Shown one piece after another: positions 45,263 to 56,035 of a stretch of DNA of 64,000 nucleotides. This stretch comes from Hyphomicrobiales bacterium. Lineage in GTDB: Bacteria; Pseudomonadota; Alphaproteobacteria; Rhizobiales; Rhizobiaceae. A program made the translations under genes and the position numbers. Under the pieces are notes generated by a model. That model was not told the origin of the DNA, ran no database searches, and worked only from the letters and a program-made list of their open reading frames with translations. Positions within the stretch are counted from its first letter, which is position 1; each line of letters starts with the position of its first letter. The stretch is taken from NCBI GenBank assembly GCA_900474095.1, contig UCOA01000025.1, forward strand, positions 111,875 to 175,874. The letters are read 5' to 3'.

Positions 45263-45709
45263 TTAGTTGTTGATGCTGGTCACGGCCCAATGGGATGAGC
45301 TGCAATCGTCGTTGTCGCAGATGCCGCTCATCCAGACCGCGCCGTCTGCCAGCATGACGCCGTCGCTGTTGACAAAGAGCTGGTCAAATTTCTGATTTGC
45401 GACGGCTTCGCGTGTCTCCGGCGTGACAAGCGCATCAAAATTTTCAATGTCGTTGGCGTTCTGAATGTCGTAGCTTTCGCCATTGGCAGCGACCCGCAAC
45501 GGGTATTCGGCGAGACCGGCGATCATTGCCGCATCGCCATTGCCCATGGCTTCCACAAGGCTCAACAGCGGCTCGCCGAGATCTCCGGCATTGCCATGCA
45601 GGGCTTCGATCCGGTTGTAGACTTCCTCATCGGATTGAGCGGCGGCCGACGCGGGCATCAGCATCAGGGCAGCGGTCAGGAGCATGGCGGTATTGTTCAG
45701 GTAAAGCAT
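45263..45709 (-). CDS. secreted hypothetical protein
   Basis: 148 residues from the ATG at 45709 with GGAG upstream. A signal peptide (MLYLNNTAMLLTAALMLMPASAAAQS) is followed by a small domain of unknown type: EEVYNRIEALHG, EYPLRVAANGESYDIQ and, at the end, WMSGICDNDDCSSSHWAVTSINN with two Cys close together. I do not recognise the family. It is probably periplasmic and convergent with ndh. Confidence 0.75.
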   Translation of the reverse strand: MLYLNNTAMLLTAALMLMPASAAAQSDEEVYNRIEALHGNAGDLGEPLLSLVEAMGNGDAAMIAGLAEYPLRVAANGESYDIQNANDIENFDALVTPETREAVANQKFDQLFVNSDGVMLADGAVWMSGICDNDDCSSSHWAVTSINN

Positions 45710-45939
45710 GAAAACTCCGGAAAAGGGGCATGTCGGCAGCCGCACAGTAGCCGAGCCGGTCTTGAAACGGAACCAGGGTGGGCGGGTGCCGGGGATCCAT
45801 TTTTGGGGTTTGTCCTGGCTGTCTTCAATACGTTCGGAGACGGCGCGATATTCGGCGGGACGCGCGCGCTAGCGGTCTCAAATTCCTCTCGAAGAAGAGG
45901 CTTGACCGCCCCCCTGCTTTGCGGCATAAGCAGCGAACC

Positions 45940-45953
45940 GTACCGTACGGTAC
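45940..45953. promoter_or_regulatory. perfect 14-bp palindrome, candidate TetR operator
   Basis: GTACCGTACGGTAC is a complete palindrome located 19 bp before the TTG start of the TetR gene. Its size and place fit an autoregulatory operator. Confidence 0.6.
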
Positions 45954-45972
45954 TGTGGATGGAGATAAATTT

Positions 45973-47693
<1,721 letters not shown>

Positions 47694-47739
47694 TCTTTGC
47701 TGCAAAGCAACATCAGTCTGTTGCGCCTGCTCTATACTG

Positions 47740-47772
47740 AACGCCGGGGAGAAATCTCCGGCGTTTCCTTTT
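47740..47772 (+). terminator. intrinsic terminator after ilvC
   Basis: AACGCC with GGAGA pairs with TCTCC and GGCGTT (47740-47765) around a short loop, with a small bulge, followed by TCCTTTTG. It lies 47 bp after the ilvC stop. Confidence 0.72.
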
Positions 47773-47847
47773 GTCGTCGGCCGTTGGTTCGCACTATTTG
47801 GAACATTTAGGCTTTTGCAGTATTCTATCCAACAGGAGGATACTGTG

Positions 47848-47949
47848 ATGGAAACCTTCTTCTACCACTTCGCCTTGTTTGACGCCTTGATTCTCGGCGC
47901 TATCGTGTTGCTGCTTGCATTGAGCATGTTCGGGCATCACGAGGCCTGA
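47848..47949 (+). CDS. 33-residue small membrane peptide
   Basis: An ATG at 47848, eight bases after AGGAGG, opens a 33-codon frame (METFFYHFALFDALILGA followed by IVLLLALSMFGHHEA). It has one membrane helix and a His/Glu tail. The excellent SD and the intact helix support translation. I do not recognise it. The region 47950-48277 shows no further gene. Confidence 0.62.
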   Translation: METFFYHFALFDALILGAIVLLLALSMFGHHEA

Positions 47950-48277
47950 TCCCATCCTCCGTAACTGAGGAGGTTTGCCGGCAGGTGCTCGAAGACAAAA
48001 CGAGACGGCCGGCAGTCTCGCTGGGCGATCAAATCGCCGTTGAACGCCGTTTCTATCCTCATGACTGGTCATCATTTCGAATTGGCGCCGTTTGGCGTAA
48101 CTGCTGCGCATGGCGTTGGTCACACACCGTCGTACGTTGCGCTGAGAAGCTGCTCGCCCGTTATCGAGATCAGCCGGCGAGAAAAGGTGGCTCAATGTCG
48201 AAACATAGGTCAGTATTATTGACTTAAAACGCCGGCCGTGTTGTGCTCCGGCAAAATCATAATCTGAGGAAACCTCC

Positions 48278-49501
48278 ATGCTCGATTGGGAAAAGATATT
48301 CGCGACGCGGTCTTCACGGATGCGTGCTTCGGAAATCCGCGAACTGCTGAAACTGCTTGACCGGCCGGACATCATCTCGTTTGCCGGTGGTATTCCCGAC
48401 CCGGCCCTGTTTCCGGATGAGGACTTCAAGGATGCCTATGCCGATATCTTCGGTGGTCCCGCCGTCAGCGCCGCCCTGCAATATTCGGTGAGTGAGGGCT
48501 ATCTGCCGCTGCGCCAATGGCTTGCCGGCCGCATGGCTGCCATCGGCATCCCTTGCGAACCGGAAAACATCCTGATCACCTCCGGCTCTCAACAGGCGCT
48601 CGACTATCTCGGCAAACTCTTCCTGTCGCCGAACGATACGGCGCTGGTGACCTGGCCGACCTATCTCGGTGCGCTTCAGGCTTTCAATGCCTATGAGCCC
48701 GTCTACGACCAGCTGTCGCCGTCGGGTAATCGCACGCCGCAGACTTATCGCGATGTCGCTGCCGAAGCCGGTGGCCGGGTGAAGTTCGCCTATATGTCGG
48801 CCGAGTTCGCCAACCCGACCGGAGAGACGCTCGACCTGGCTGCGCGCGAAAAGGTTCTGGCACTTGCGGAAGAACTCGACATTGCCGTCATTGAGGACGC
48901 GGCCTATCAGTCGCTGCGTTACGACGGAGAAGCCGTGCCGCCGATCCTGGCGCTCGAAATCGCCCGCAAGGGCTCGATCAACGAAACCCGCACGATCTAC
49001 TGCGGCAGCTTCTCCAAGACGCTGGCGCCCGGCCTTCGCGTCGGCTGGGTCTGCGCCTCTAACACGGTCATCCGCAAACTCGTTCTGATGAAGCAGGCGG
49101 CCGACCTGCATTCCTCGACGATCAATCAGATGGCGATCTGCCACGTTGCCGAGCGGGGCTTCGACAAACAGGTCGCCAAGCTCAAGTCCGTCTACAGCAA
49201 GCGGCGCGATGCCATGCTGGCAGCGTTGGCCAAGTATATGCCGGCGGACGTGAGCTGGACCGTGCCGGAGGGCGGAATGTTCGTCTGGCTGACCTTGCCG
49301 GCCGGCATGGACGGAGCGGATCTGCTGGCCAAGTCGCTGGCGACGGCCAAGATCGCCTTCGTGCCCGGCAAGGCATTCTTCGCCGATGGTTCCGGCGCCA
49401 ACACCTGCCGCGTCAGCTTCTCTTGCGCCGACGAGGCGATGATCGAGGAGGGGATTTCCCGCCTCGGCGGGCTGATCGGCGAGGAAGCCCTGGCGGCTTG
49501 A
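48278..49501 (+). CDS. PLP-dependent aminotransferase (class I/II, LysN/2-aminoadipate type)
   Basis: 407 residues. ISFAGGIPDPALFP, ALQYSVSEGYLPLRQWLAGRMA, LITSGSQQALDYLGKLF, FANPTGETLD, IEDAAYQSLRYDGE and the PLP lysine in YCGSFSKTLAPGLRVGW are all family motifs. This group includes alpha-aminoadipate, kynurenine and valine-pyruvate-type aminotransferases; the substrate cannot be told. It ends 2 bp before a convergent M20 peptidase gene. Confidence 0.92.
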   Translation: MLDWEKIFATRSSRMRASEIRELLKLLDRPDIISFAGGIPDPALFPDEDFKDAYADIFGGPAVSAALQYSVSEGYLPLRQWLAGRMAAIGIPCEPENILITSGSQQALDYLGKLFLSPNDTALVTWPTYLGALQAFNAYEPVYDQLSPSGNRTPQTYRDVAAEAGGRVKFAYMSAEFANPTGETLDLAAREKVLALAEELDIAVIEDAAYQSLRYDGEAVPPILALEIARKGSINETRTIYCGSFSKTLAPGLRVGWVCASNTVIRKLVLMKQAADLHSSTINQMAICHVAERGFDKQVAKLKSVYSKRRDAMLAALAKYMPADVSWTVPEGGMFVWLTLPAGMDGADLLAKSLATAKIAFVPGKAFFADGSGANTCRVSFSCADEAMIEEGISRLGGLIGEEALAA

Positions 49502-49503
49502 TA

Positions 49504-51174
49504 TCAAGTCCCATCTTCGAGGCAGGCGAGGGCCGCCTCGAAGATCACATCCGGAAGCACGTCGAACGCATAGGGCATGTGGACGCGCTCCCATTTCTGA
49601 TGATAGTCGCGCCCCCATGGTCCGATATTGACCACCGGATAGGACAGGAGAGCGTCCGGTGCCTTGTCGACGAAGGCCGAGCATGGCGTGTTGCCGGACA
49701 GAAGACGCGTCTGTTCGGTAGCCGGTCGATGCCCGAAGAAGCTCATGTCGGATATGCCGGCGAAGAACTGCTTTGCCTTGATGCCCGTCCCGTGCCGTTC
49801 CGCGCATCTTTCGGCGGCCGACATCAGGTTTTGCGCGAAAATGCGGCCTGCCGTTCCGGCGCTGTCCAGATGGATGCGCGGATAGTGCAGGGTGGAGAAG
49901 CCGATGATCACCAGCGGCCCTTCAAGGCCCGCTTCCGTAAGCGTCGCCGCGACTATCCGGCGGGTGGTCGACAGCGGATCTTCGCCGCTTGACAACGAGT
50001 GATCGAGCGCATTTAGCCGATCGGCCGCGGCCTGTCCGCCATGAGCGACGGCCAGTTCGTGCAATTCGGCGTAGGACAGCACCCGCCCCTCGTGTGGTCC
50101 GGTGTGACCTGTGCCTTGCCGGTCGAAGAAATTCTTCGCATTGCGTGTCTGCGCATCGAGTGCCGTTCGCATGGCGGCGGCGACGAGCGCGCGGAATTCG
50201 TAGAGCACGTCTTCTGGGGTCCGCCGGTGCGTCAGCCAGTTGAACGACAGCCAGACATGCGCGGGCGTGGTGACTTCGTAGCCGTGGCGCACGTCCTTCG
50301 CCTCAAGGCAGACCGGCGCCGGCGAAAGCTCGCCGTGAGCCTCGTCGCAAAGCGCGCTGTTGATTTCCATGGCGCGCATGATCTCGGCACCGATCAGATG
50401 CGCGCTGACGCCGTTGAAGGCGTAGCCGGCGTGGGTCGGCCGGCCGGCTACGAAGGCGAAGGGCGAGAACTTCCCGACCGAGCCCAGATAGACGGCGCGG
50501 CCTTCCGTTCCGTCGCCATCATCGCCGCTGGCGTCCAGATTGATGCCGCCGATGATGTCGAGATCGAATTTTTCGGCGATTGCCGGCAAGGCGTCCCGGA
50601 ACGCGCGCATGCCGCGCGACCGGTTCTCTTCGTCCGGCGTGGCAACAAACAACAGGTTGCCGGGCGGTTCATCGCGTTCAGCAAACCGCTCGATCGCGGC
50701 GATACCGGCTGCGAGACCGCTCTTCATGTCGAGCAGGCCCCGCCCAGCGAGGAAATCGCCGCTCAAGAGGTCGGTGAGCGCCTTTTCCTCCGCCGGGTTG
50801 CGTACCTTGTTCGACAATTCCTCGATCAGAGCTTTGGTAAGCGCTTCCGGCTCGCAGGCGAGCGAGGCCAGCGAGCCGTAATTGGCGATCGAGACGGTAT
50901 CGAAATGTCCAGCCAGAACAAGGCATCGACGGCCTTTGCCCCGCACCAGCGCCAGTACGTTCTGGCGGGCCGGATCGCCATGACTGTTCAGCGCTAGCAG
51001 TTGCTCCGGATGCCTTCGGAAATAGGGGGCGTCGCCGAGTAGCGCCATCAGTCGTCCGGAAAAGGCGGCCTCGTCATCGCTTTCCGTCACACTCGGCCAA
51101 CGGGTCATTTCAATGGATAATTCGCCGGCGCGCGACAGCGGATGGGGTTTCGGCGAGGGGTGGTTGGACAGCAT
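49504..51174 (-). CDS. M20-family peptidase, RocB-like
   Basis: 556 residues from the ATG at 51174 with GGAGGA eight bases upstream. Metal-binding elements are LAGHFDTVS, GRGLLDMKSGLAAGIAAIE and ATPDEENRSRG, and a large lid domain is present. The length and the C-terminal half (GISDMSFFG, PVVNIGPWGRDYHQKWERVHMPYAF) match RocB, the arginine-utilisation M20 group. It probably hydrolyses an amide or peptide. A divergent Lrp/AsnC regulator lies 150 bp away. Confidence 0.88.
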   Translation of the reverse strand: MLSNHPSPKPHPLSRAGELSIEMTRWPSVTESDDEAAFSGRLMALLGDAPYFRRHPEQLLALNSHGDPARQNVLALVRGKGRRCLVLAGHFDTVSIANYGSLASLACEPEALTKALIEELSNKVRNPAEEKALTDLLSGDFLAGRGLLDMKSGLAAGIAAIERFAERDEPPGNLLFVATPDEENRSRGMRAFRDALPAIAEKFDLDIIGGINLDASGDDGDGTEGRAVYLGSVGKFSPFAFVAGRPTHAGYAFNGVSAHLIGAEIMRAMEINSALCDEAHGELSPAPVCLEAKDVRHGYEVTTPAHVWLSFNWLTHRRTPEDVLYEFRALVAAAMRTALDAQTRNAKNFFDRQGTGHTGPHEGRVLSYAELHELAVAHGGQAAADRLNALDHSLSSGEDPLSTTRRIVAATLTEAGLEGPLVIIGFSTLHYPRIHLDSAGTAGRIFAQNLMSAAERCAERHGTGIKAKQFFAGISDMSFFGHRPATEQTRLLSGNTPCSAFVDKAPDALLSYPVVNIGPWGRDYHQKWERVHMPYAFDVLPDVIFEAALACLEDGT

Positions 51175-51324
51175 TTGATTGATCCTCCGGAGAGACTGCA
51201 AGGGCAAGCCTTGATGACACTAGCGGGCCGGTCGATGAAGCGAAACGGCAATATTATGGAAATTTGCTTGATACTTTGGTCAAAATGACCTGATCATTTA
51301 GCGAATTGATAGAGGCGAGGCTTC

Positions 51325-51741
51325 ATGGACACGATCGACCGGCGTTTGCTGGCAATTCTCAGAACGGATGGCCGCGCTTCGATCTCGAAGCTGGCGGAGT
51401 TGCTCAAAATTTCGCGCGGAACGGTACAGAACCGGATCGACCGGCTGACCGCCGAGGGTATCATTGCCGGGTTCACGGTGCGGATAGCGGCGGCGGAGGA
51501 TCCGCACGCGGTCCGCGCAGTAATGCTGATCGAGATCACGGGTCAGAAGACCGTATCGGCGATCAAGTTGCTGCGCGGTATCCCGGAAATCCGCGCGCTG
51601 CATACGACCAACGGCGCCTGGGACCTCGTTGCCGAGATCCAGACGGAAAATTTGGCGGAATTCGACCGCGTGCTGCGTCATATCCGGGCAATGGACGGGG
51701 TGTCGAAATCGGAAACGAGCCTGCTGCTGACGACGATTTGA
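51325..51741 (+). CDS. Lrp/AsnC-family transcriptional regulator
   Basis: 138 residues. HTH MDTIDRRLLAILRTDGRASISKLAELLKISRGTVQNRIDRLTAEGII followed by a RAM-type C-terminus (VMLIEITGQKTVSAIKLLRGIPEIRALHTTNGAWDLVAEI). It is divergent from the RocB-like gene and probably regulates it. It is a shorter, distant relative of the Lrp at 41239. Confidence 0.93.
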   Translation: MDTIDRRLLAILRTDGRASISKLAELLKISRGTVQNRIDRLTAEGIIAGFTVRIAAAEDPHAVRAVMLIEITGQKTVSAIKLLRGIPEIRALHTTNGAWDLVAEIQTENLAEFDRVLRHIRAMDGVSKSETSLLLTTI

Positions 51742-51748
51742 TTCGGAA

Positions 51749-52798
51749 TCACATATAAGGTCCGAGCAGCGACAAATCCGCTTCACCGAGCCGGTCTTTT
51801 GCCGTACGCAACTGGTGCCAGTAGGGATAGAGCACCGGCGGGGCGCTGACCGCGTCGAGGCGCTGGCGTTCTTCATCAGATAGAGTGAGATCTGCTGCGG
51901 CAAGATTGTCCTTGAACTGCGCTTCGGTTCGGCCGCCGATGATGACGGAGGTGACGGCCTTGCGGCCGATCAGCCAGGAGAGCGCGACCTGGGCGGCAGA
52001 AACATTGCGGCTTTCGCCGATGTCAACGAGCGTATCGACGATGCCCCAGAGGCGGTCCTCGTCGCGGATCGGCGGTTCGTCCCAGCCAGCCAGTTGCCGC
52101 GAGCCTTCCGCCGTCTTGTTGCGCCGATGCTTGCCGGAGAGAAGGCCGCCGGCCAGCGGGCTCCAGACCAGGACGCCGAGGCCCTGGTCGATCGAGATCG
52201 GCAGCAGCTCATATTCGGCGTCGCGCGCCTCGAGCGTGTAGTGGATCTGCTGGCTGACGAAGCGCTGGCGGTGATCGGCGGCACTGACCCCAAGCGCCTT
52301 CATGATGTGCCAGCCCGAGAAATTCGAGCAACCGATATAGCGGACCTTCCCCTGGCGCACGAGCATGTCGAGCGCTTCCATGGTTTCCTCGAGCGGCGTC
52401 TGACCGTCCCATTCGTGCAACTGGTAGAGATCGATGACATCGGTCTTCAGGCGTTTCAAACTCGCCTCGCAGGCGCGGATCAGATGGTGCCGGGAGGAGC
52501 CGACGTCGTTCGGGCCGTCGCCCATCGGGAACCGGGCCTTGGTTGCGATAAGCACGCCGTTCTTGCGCTTGCCGCCGGTGATTTCACCGATGATTTCCTC
52601 CGAGACGCCCTGCGAATATACATCCGCCGTATCGATCAGGTTGACGCCGGCGTCGAGGCAGAGATCGACGAGCCTGCGTGCGTCGCCGACGCCAAGGTCG
52701 CCGACGGCCTTCGCCCAGCCTTTGCCGCCAAAGGTCATGGTGCCGATGGTCAATGTCGAAACCTTGAGGCCGGAGCGGCCGAGAAGACGATATTCCAT
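51749..52798 (-). CDS. aldo/keto reductase
   Basis: 349 residues from the ATG at 52798. MEYRLLGRSGLKVSTLTIGTMTFGG, CLDAGVNLIDTADVYSQGVSEEIIG, LIATKARFPMGDGPNDVGSSRHHLI, DLYQLHEWDG and VTSVIIGGRTEAQFKDNL are the AKR motifs of the YajO/PhdE group. It reduces aldehydes with NADPH; the substrate is unknown. It is unlike the shorter AKR at 22.9 kb. Confidence 0.92.
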   Translation of the reverse strand: MEYRLLGRSGLKVSTLTIGTMTFGGKGWAKAVGDLGVGDARRLVDLCLDAGVNLIDTADVYSQGVSEEIIGEITGGKRKNGVLIATKARFPMGDGPNDVGSSRHHLIRACEASLKRLKTDVIDLYQLHEWDGQTPLEETMEALDMLVRQGKVRYIGCSNFSGWHIMKALGVSAADHRQRFVSQQIHYTLEARDAEYELLPISIDQGLGVLVWSPLAGGLLSGKHRRNKTAEGSRQLAGWDEPPIRDEDRLWGIVDTLVDIGESRNVSAAQVALSWLIGRKAVTSVIIGGRTEAQFKDNLAAADLTLSDEERQRLDAVSAPPVLYPYWHQLRTAKDRLGEADLSLLGPYM

Positions 52799-52852
52799 GA
52801 TGAAACCCAATCAACTTGCGAATAGTCAGACGCGGCGAAGCTAGGGCCGCTC

Positions 52853-52889
52853 AGCGAAAAGAAAAGGGCGGCGACTGGAAAACGCCGCC
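52853..52889 (-). terminator. intrinsic terminator after the channel gene
   Basis: On the minus strand GGCGGCG (52889-52883) pairs with CGCCGCC (52873-52867) and is followed by CTTTTCTTTTC. It is placed just after the stop of the channel gene. Confidence 0.75.
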
Positions 52890-52909
52890 GATCATCACGT
52901 CATGTCTGT

Positions 52910-54811
52910 TCAATCCTTGGCAAGGACGATGACACGGTCGGATTCGCTGTAGAGCAGCTTTTCCGACTTTGCAGGATTGACAGTGACGCCGCCGAGCTTG
53001 CGCAGATCCGGGTCGCTGCCGCGCGGCCGGCGATAACCGATGGCGACTTCGCCGCGGCGCAAGGCGGCGAGGCAGATCGTGTAGAAGGTGACCGGTTCGC
53101 CGATCGCCACATAGTCGCTGACCGGGCGCATGTAGATTTCCGACCCGTCCTCGTCGAGCAGTTCATCGAAGATGGCTGCCATGGATTCGTTCTCGGAGGC
53201 CTGGGCCAACATCAGGCTGACCAGCTTGTTGCTGACGACGAAATCGTCGGCGCGGGTGACTTCGGCCAGTTCCCGGTTGCGAACGTCCGTCATCTCGCTG
53301 ACGACGCTGATATGCCGGCCCGCCTTTTCGGCGATCTTGCGCAACTGCAGCAGGGTCACCAGCGTGCGGGTATCAGCCGGCTGCGGCGCCATGTGGTCGC
53401 TGTAGCCGAGAACGAGAACGTGGTCGTAGCCCGGAATGTCGAGCGCCTCGAGTTCGGCGCGGCTACTGGTGTCTATCACGTGGTAGTCGACAGCCATATT
53501 GCCGTTGGCAACCTTGAGGGCCTTGATGTCGTCCTCCAGTTCCGGCGTATCGGCTGCGATCGTCAGCAGCGAGCCGGCGGCGACATAGCGCGACAGTTCG
53601 AAGGTGATGATCGGGCCGCGCCGGTTCCAGCCGAGCAGCAGCGTTCGCTCCGGTCCGGGATCCCGCGCCTCGGGGGGCAGGATGGCGTCCTTCTCGATAT
53701 GAATTTCACTGTTGCCGGATCTGATCGCAGCATCGTCTTCGGCGATGATGACGGCGCGCTCGCCCGGCTTGAACATGCGGCCCGGCGGCGGATTGAGATG
53801 CACCTTGCCGTCTTCGTCACAAAGCCCGATCAGTGTCGAGGTCTCATAGGCCATGACGGCGGCGGCAAAGCTCTTGCCGGTGATGTCGGGCTGCTCCAGC
53901 GTGTAGATCTCGCAGCCATCGAAATCGAGCAGTTCTGAATAGACGGCGCTCAAGCCTGACTGTCGGCTGGAATGCACGACGATGCGGGAAATCAGGTTAT
54001 CGGCTAAAATGAGCTGCAATTCGCTGCCGCCGACGATGCGGGCGACATCGGCGTTCTTACTGTCGCGAATTTCGGCGGCGATCTGATAGGGTCTGGCCCG
54101 GCGGTTTGGATCGTTGACGAGCGCGAGCACGCTCTTGATCACCTGCGAATCCGGATCGTCGCCCTCCGGCGAGAGCACGATCACGGAGCGGGACGTCTGC
54201 GGGTTGACGATGCTGAGATCGTAGAGGTCTGTCGGGTCGCCGCTGCGGCAGATGATCTTCGTGTTCTTCAGATCAGCCACCTTGGTGGCGATCTCATCTT
54301 CCATCTCCACCTTGTCCTTGCTGGCCATGATGACGATGCGCGGCTTCTTGCGGCTGGTGTTGGCGATGATCAGCTCGGAGATGACGTCGAAGATCGAAGG
54401 AGACCAGTTGAGGATGATGGTGTGGTCGTTCTCCAACACCTGGGAGCGCCCCTTGCGAAGCTCGTCCAGTTTGTTTTCCAGGCCGGAACTGAGCACGCCG
54501 ATCAAGGCGGAGAAGACGAAGATGCCAGCGACGGTGACGACCAGCGAGACGCCGCGGAACCCCCAGCCCGTATCGCCGCCCATCGTTCCCGCGTCGAAGG
54601 TCCGCATCAGCGATTCCCATGTGCCTTCGATGAAGCTCACGGGCTCGCCGCCCTCCGGCGCGATCTTGGTGATGGCGAGAAAGGCGCCGGCGACGACGAT
54701 GACGAACAGTGAGATGACCGTCAGCCAGCCGATCAGCGCGATCGGCCCTGCGGCCATGCTCTTGTCGAACTCATAGCGCAGCCGCGCGCCCCATGGCGTA
54801 CCCTTGTTCAT
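52910..54811 (-). CDS. CASTOR/POLLUX-like ion channel with RCK-type domains
   Basis: 633 residues. An N-terminal membrane region (about 22-48 and 85-110) is followed by SFIEGTWESLMRTFDAGTMGGDTGW, a pore-like stretch. Two Rossmann-type gating domains follow, starting near ILNWSPSIFDVISELIIAN and TLLLGWNRRGPIITFELSRY. The plant homologues CASTOR/POLLUX/DMI1 are nuclear-envelope cation channels needed for root symbiosis; bacterial ones are little studied. It stands alone with its own terminator. Ion selectivity is unknown. Confidence 0.88.
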   Translation of the reverse strand: MNKGTPWGARLRYEFDKSMAAGPIALIGWLTVISLFVIVVAGAFLAITKIAPEGGEPVSFIEGTWESLMRTFDAGTMGGDTGWGFRGVSLVVTVAGIFVFSALIGVLSSGLENKLDELRKGRSQVLENDHTIILNWSPSIFDVISELIIANTSRKKPRIVIMASKDKVEMEDEIATKVADLKNTKIICRSGDPTDLYDLSIVNPQTSRSVIVLSPEGDDPDSQVIKSVLALVNDPNRRARPYQIAAEIRDSKNADVARIVGGSELQLILADNLISRIVVHSSRQSGLSAVYSELLDFDGCEIYTLEQPDITGKSFAAAVMAYETSTLIGLCDEDGKVHLNPPPGRMFKPGERAVIIAEDDAAIRSGNSEIHIEKDAILPPEARDPGPERTLLLGWNRRGPIITFELSRYVAAGSLLTIAADTPELEDDIKALKVANGNMAVDYHVIDTSSRAELEALDIPGYDHVLVLGYSDHMAPQPADTRTLVTLLQLRKIAEKAGRHISVVSEMTDVRNRELAEVTRADDFVVSNKLVSLMLAQASENESMAAIFDELLDEDGSEIYMRPVSDYVAIGEPVTFYTICLAALRRGEVAIGYRRPRGSDPDLRKLGGVTVNPAKSEKLLYSESDRVIVLAKD

Positions 54812-55045
54812 CGATGTCCCCCTGACGCCGCACGCTGCACCCGACTTTCAGGTCGCAGATATTGCCAACATTATCAACAGGTTTAGCCGCTTGAAGCCGA
54901 ATCGACCCAGATATAGTGACCTGTCATGCCGGCTACGGTATTCGCCGACCCTTGTGCGACGTTGGTGCCGGTCGCCGAGTGTCACATGCCTGTCAACTGC
55001 CGCCACTATCCATCGGTCCTCTCCGCTCTAGAAGGATCAAGCCAG

Positions 55046-56026
55046 ATGAATAAGCTGCTTTGCGCATTAACCGCACTCGTCGCCTCCAGCCTTGTCGCCG
55101 TTTCAGCACAAGCTGAAAACCTGGTTCTCTACACCAGCCAGCCGAATGAAGACGCGCAGGCGACCGTCGACGCCTTCAAGGCGGCCAATCCGGGCGTGGA
55201 CGTCGAATGGGTGCGTGACGGAACGACCAAGATCATGGCCAAGCTGATGGCCGAGACGGAAGCCGGCAACGCGGTCGCCGACGTGCTCCTGATCGCCGAC
55301 ACGGTGACGCTGCAGCGCATGAAGGAAGCCGGCCAGCTTCTGGAATACAAGTCGCCGGAAGCGGCGAATTTCGACGCTGCGCTCTATGACGCCGACGGCG
55401 CCTATTATTCGACCAAGATGATCACCACCGGCATCATCTACAATACCTCGGCGGCGATGAAGCCGGCGGGCTGGAAGGATCTGATCAAGCCGGAGGCCAA
55501 GGGCCTGGTGACCATGCCGAGCCCGCTCACCTCCGGCGCGGCGCTCATCCATGCGCAGACGCTGACCGGCATCGAGGGGTTCGGCTGGGATTACTACAAG
55601 GCGCTCGCCGAAAATGGTGCTACGGCAGCAGGTGGCAATGGCGGTGTCCTGAAGGCGGTCGCGACCGGCGAGAAGGCCCATGGCATGGTCGTCGATTTCA
55701 TGGCGATCCGCGAGAAGGCCAAGGGCGCGCCGGTCGAATTCGTCTTCCCGGCCGAGGGCGTCAGCGCAGTCACCGAGCCGGTTGCCATCCTGAAGACGGC
55801 AAAGAACGTCGAGGCGGCCAAGAAGTTCGTCGATTTCCTGCTGTCCGATGAGGGCCAGCAGGTTTCCGTCAAGCTCGGCTACATCCCTGCACGCAAGGGC
55901 GTTGCCCTGCCGGCAGGTTTCCCGGCACGCGACAGTATCAAGGTTCTGCCGATCGATGCCGCCACTGCCGTCAAGAATTCCGACGAAGACCTAAAGATCT
56001 TCTCCGGCATCTTCAGCACCAACTGA
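55046..56026 (+). CDS. ABC transporter substrate-binding protein (iron(III)/AfuA type)
   Basis: 326 residues from the ATG at 55046 (AAGGA upstream; an in-frame extension to 54926 is rejected). A signal peptide ends near AQAEN. The mature start LVLYTSQPNEDAQATVDAFKAANPG and GTTKIMAKLMAETEAGNAVADVLLIADTVTLQRM match extracellular solute-binding proteins of the FbpA/AfuA family. The family covers iron, phosphonates, thiamine and sugar phosphates, so substrate is tentative. First of a three-gene importer. Confidence 0.9.
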   Translation: MNKLLCALTALVASSLVAVSAQAENLVLYTSQPNEDAQATVDAFKAANPGVDVEWVRDGTTKIMAKLMAETEAGNAVADVLLIADTVTLQRMKEAGQLLEYKSPEAANFDAALYDADGAYYSTKMITTGIIYNTSAAMKPAGWKDLIKPEAKGLVTMPSPLTSGAALIHAQTLTGIEGFGWDYYKALAENGATAAGGNGGVLKAVATGEKAHGMVVDFMAIREKAKGAPVEFVFPAEGVSAVTEPVAILKTAKNVEAAKKFVDFLLSDEGQQVSVKLGYIPARKGVALPAGFPARDSIKVLPIDAATAVKNSDEDLKIFSGIFSTN

Positions 56027-56035
56027 CCCGTCTTG

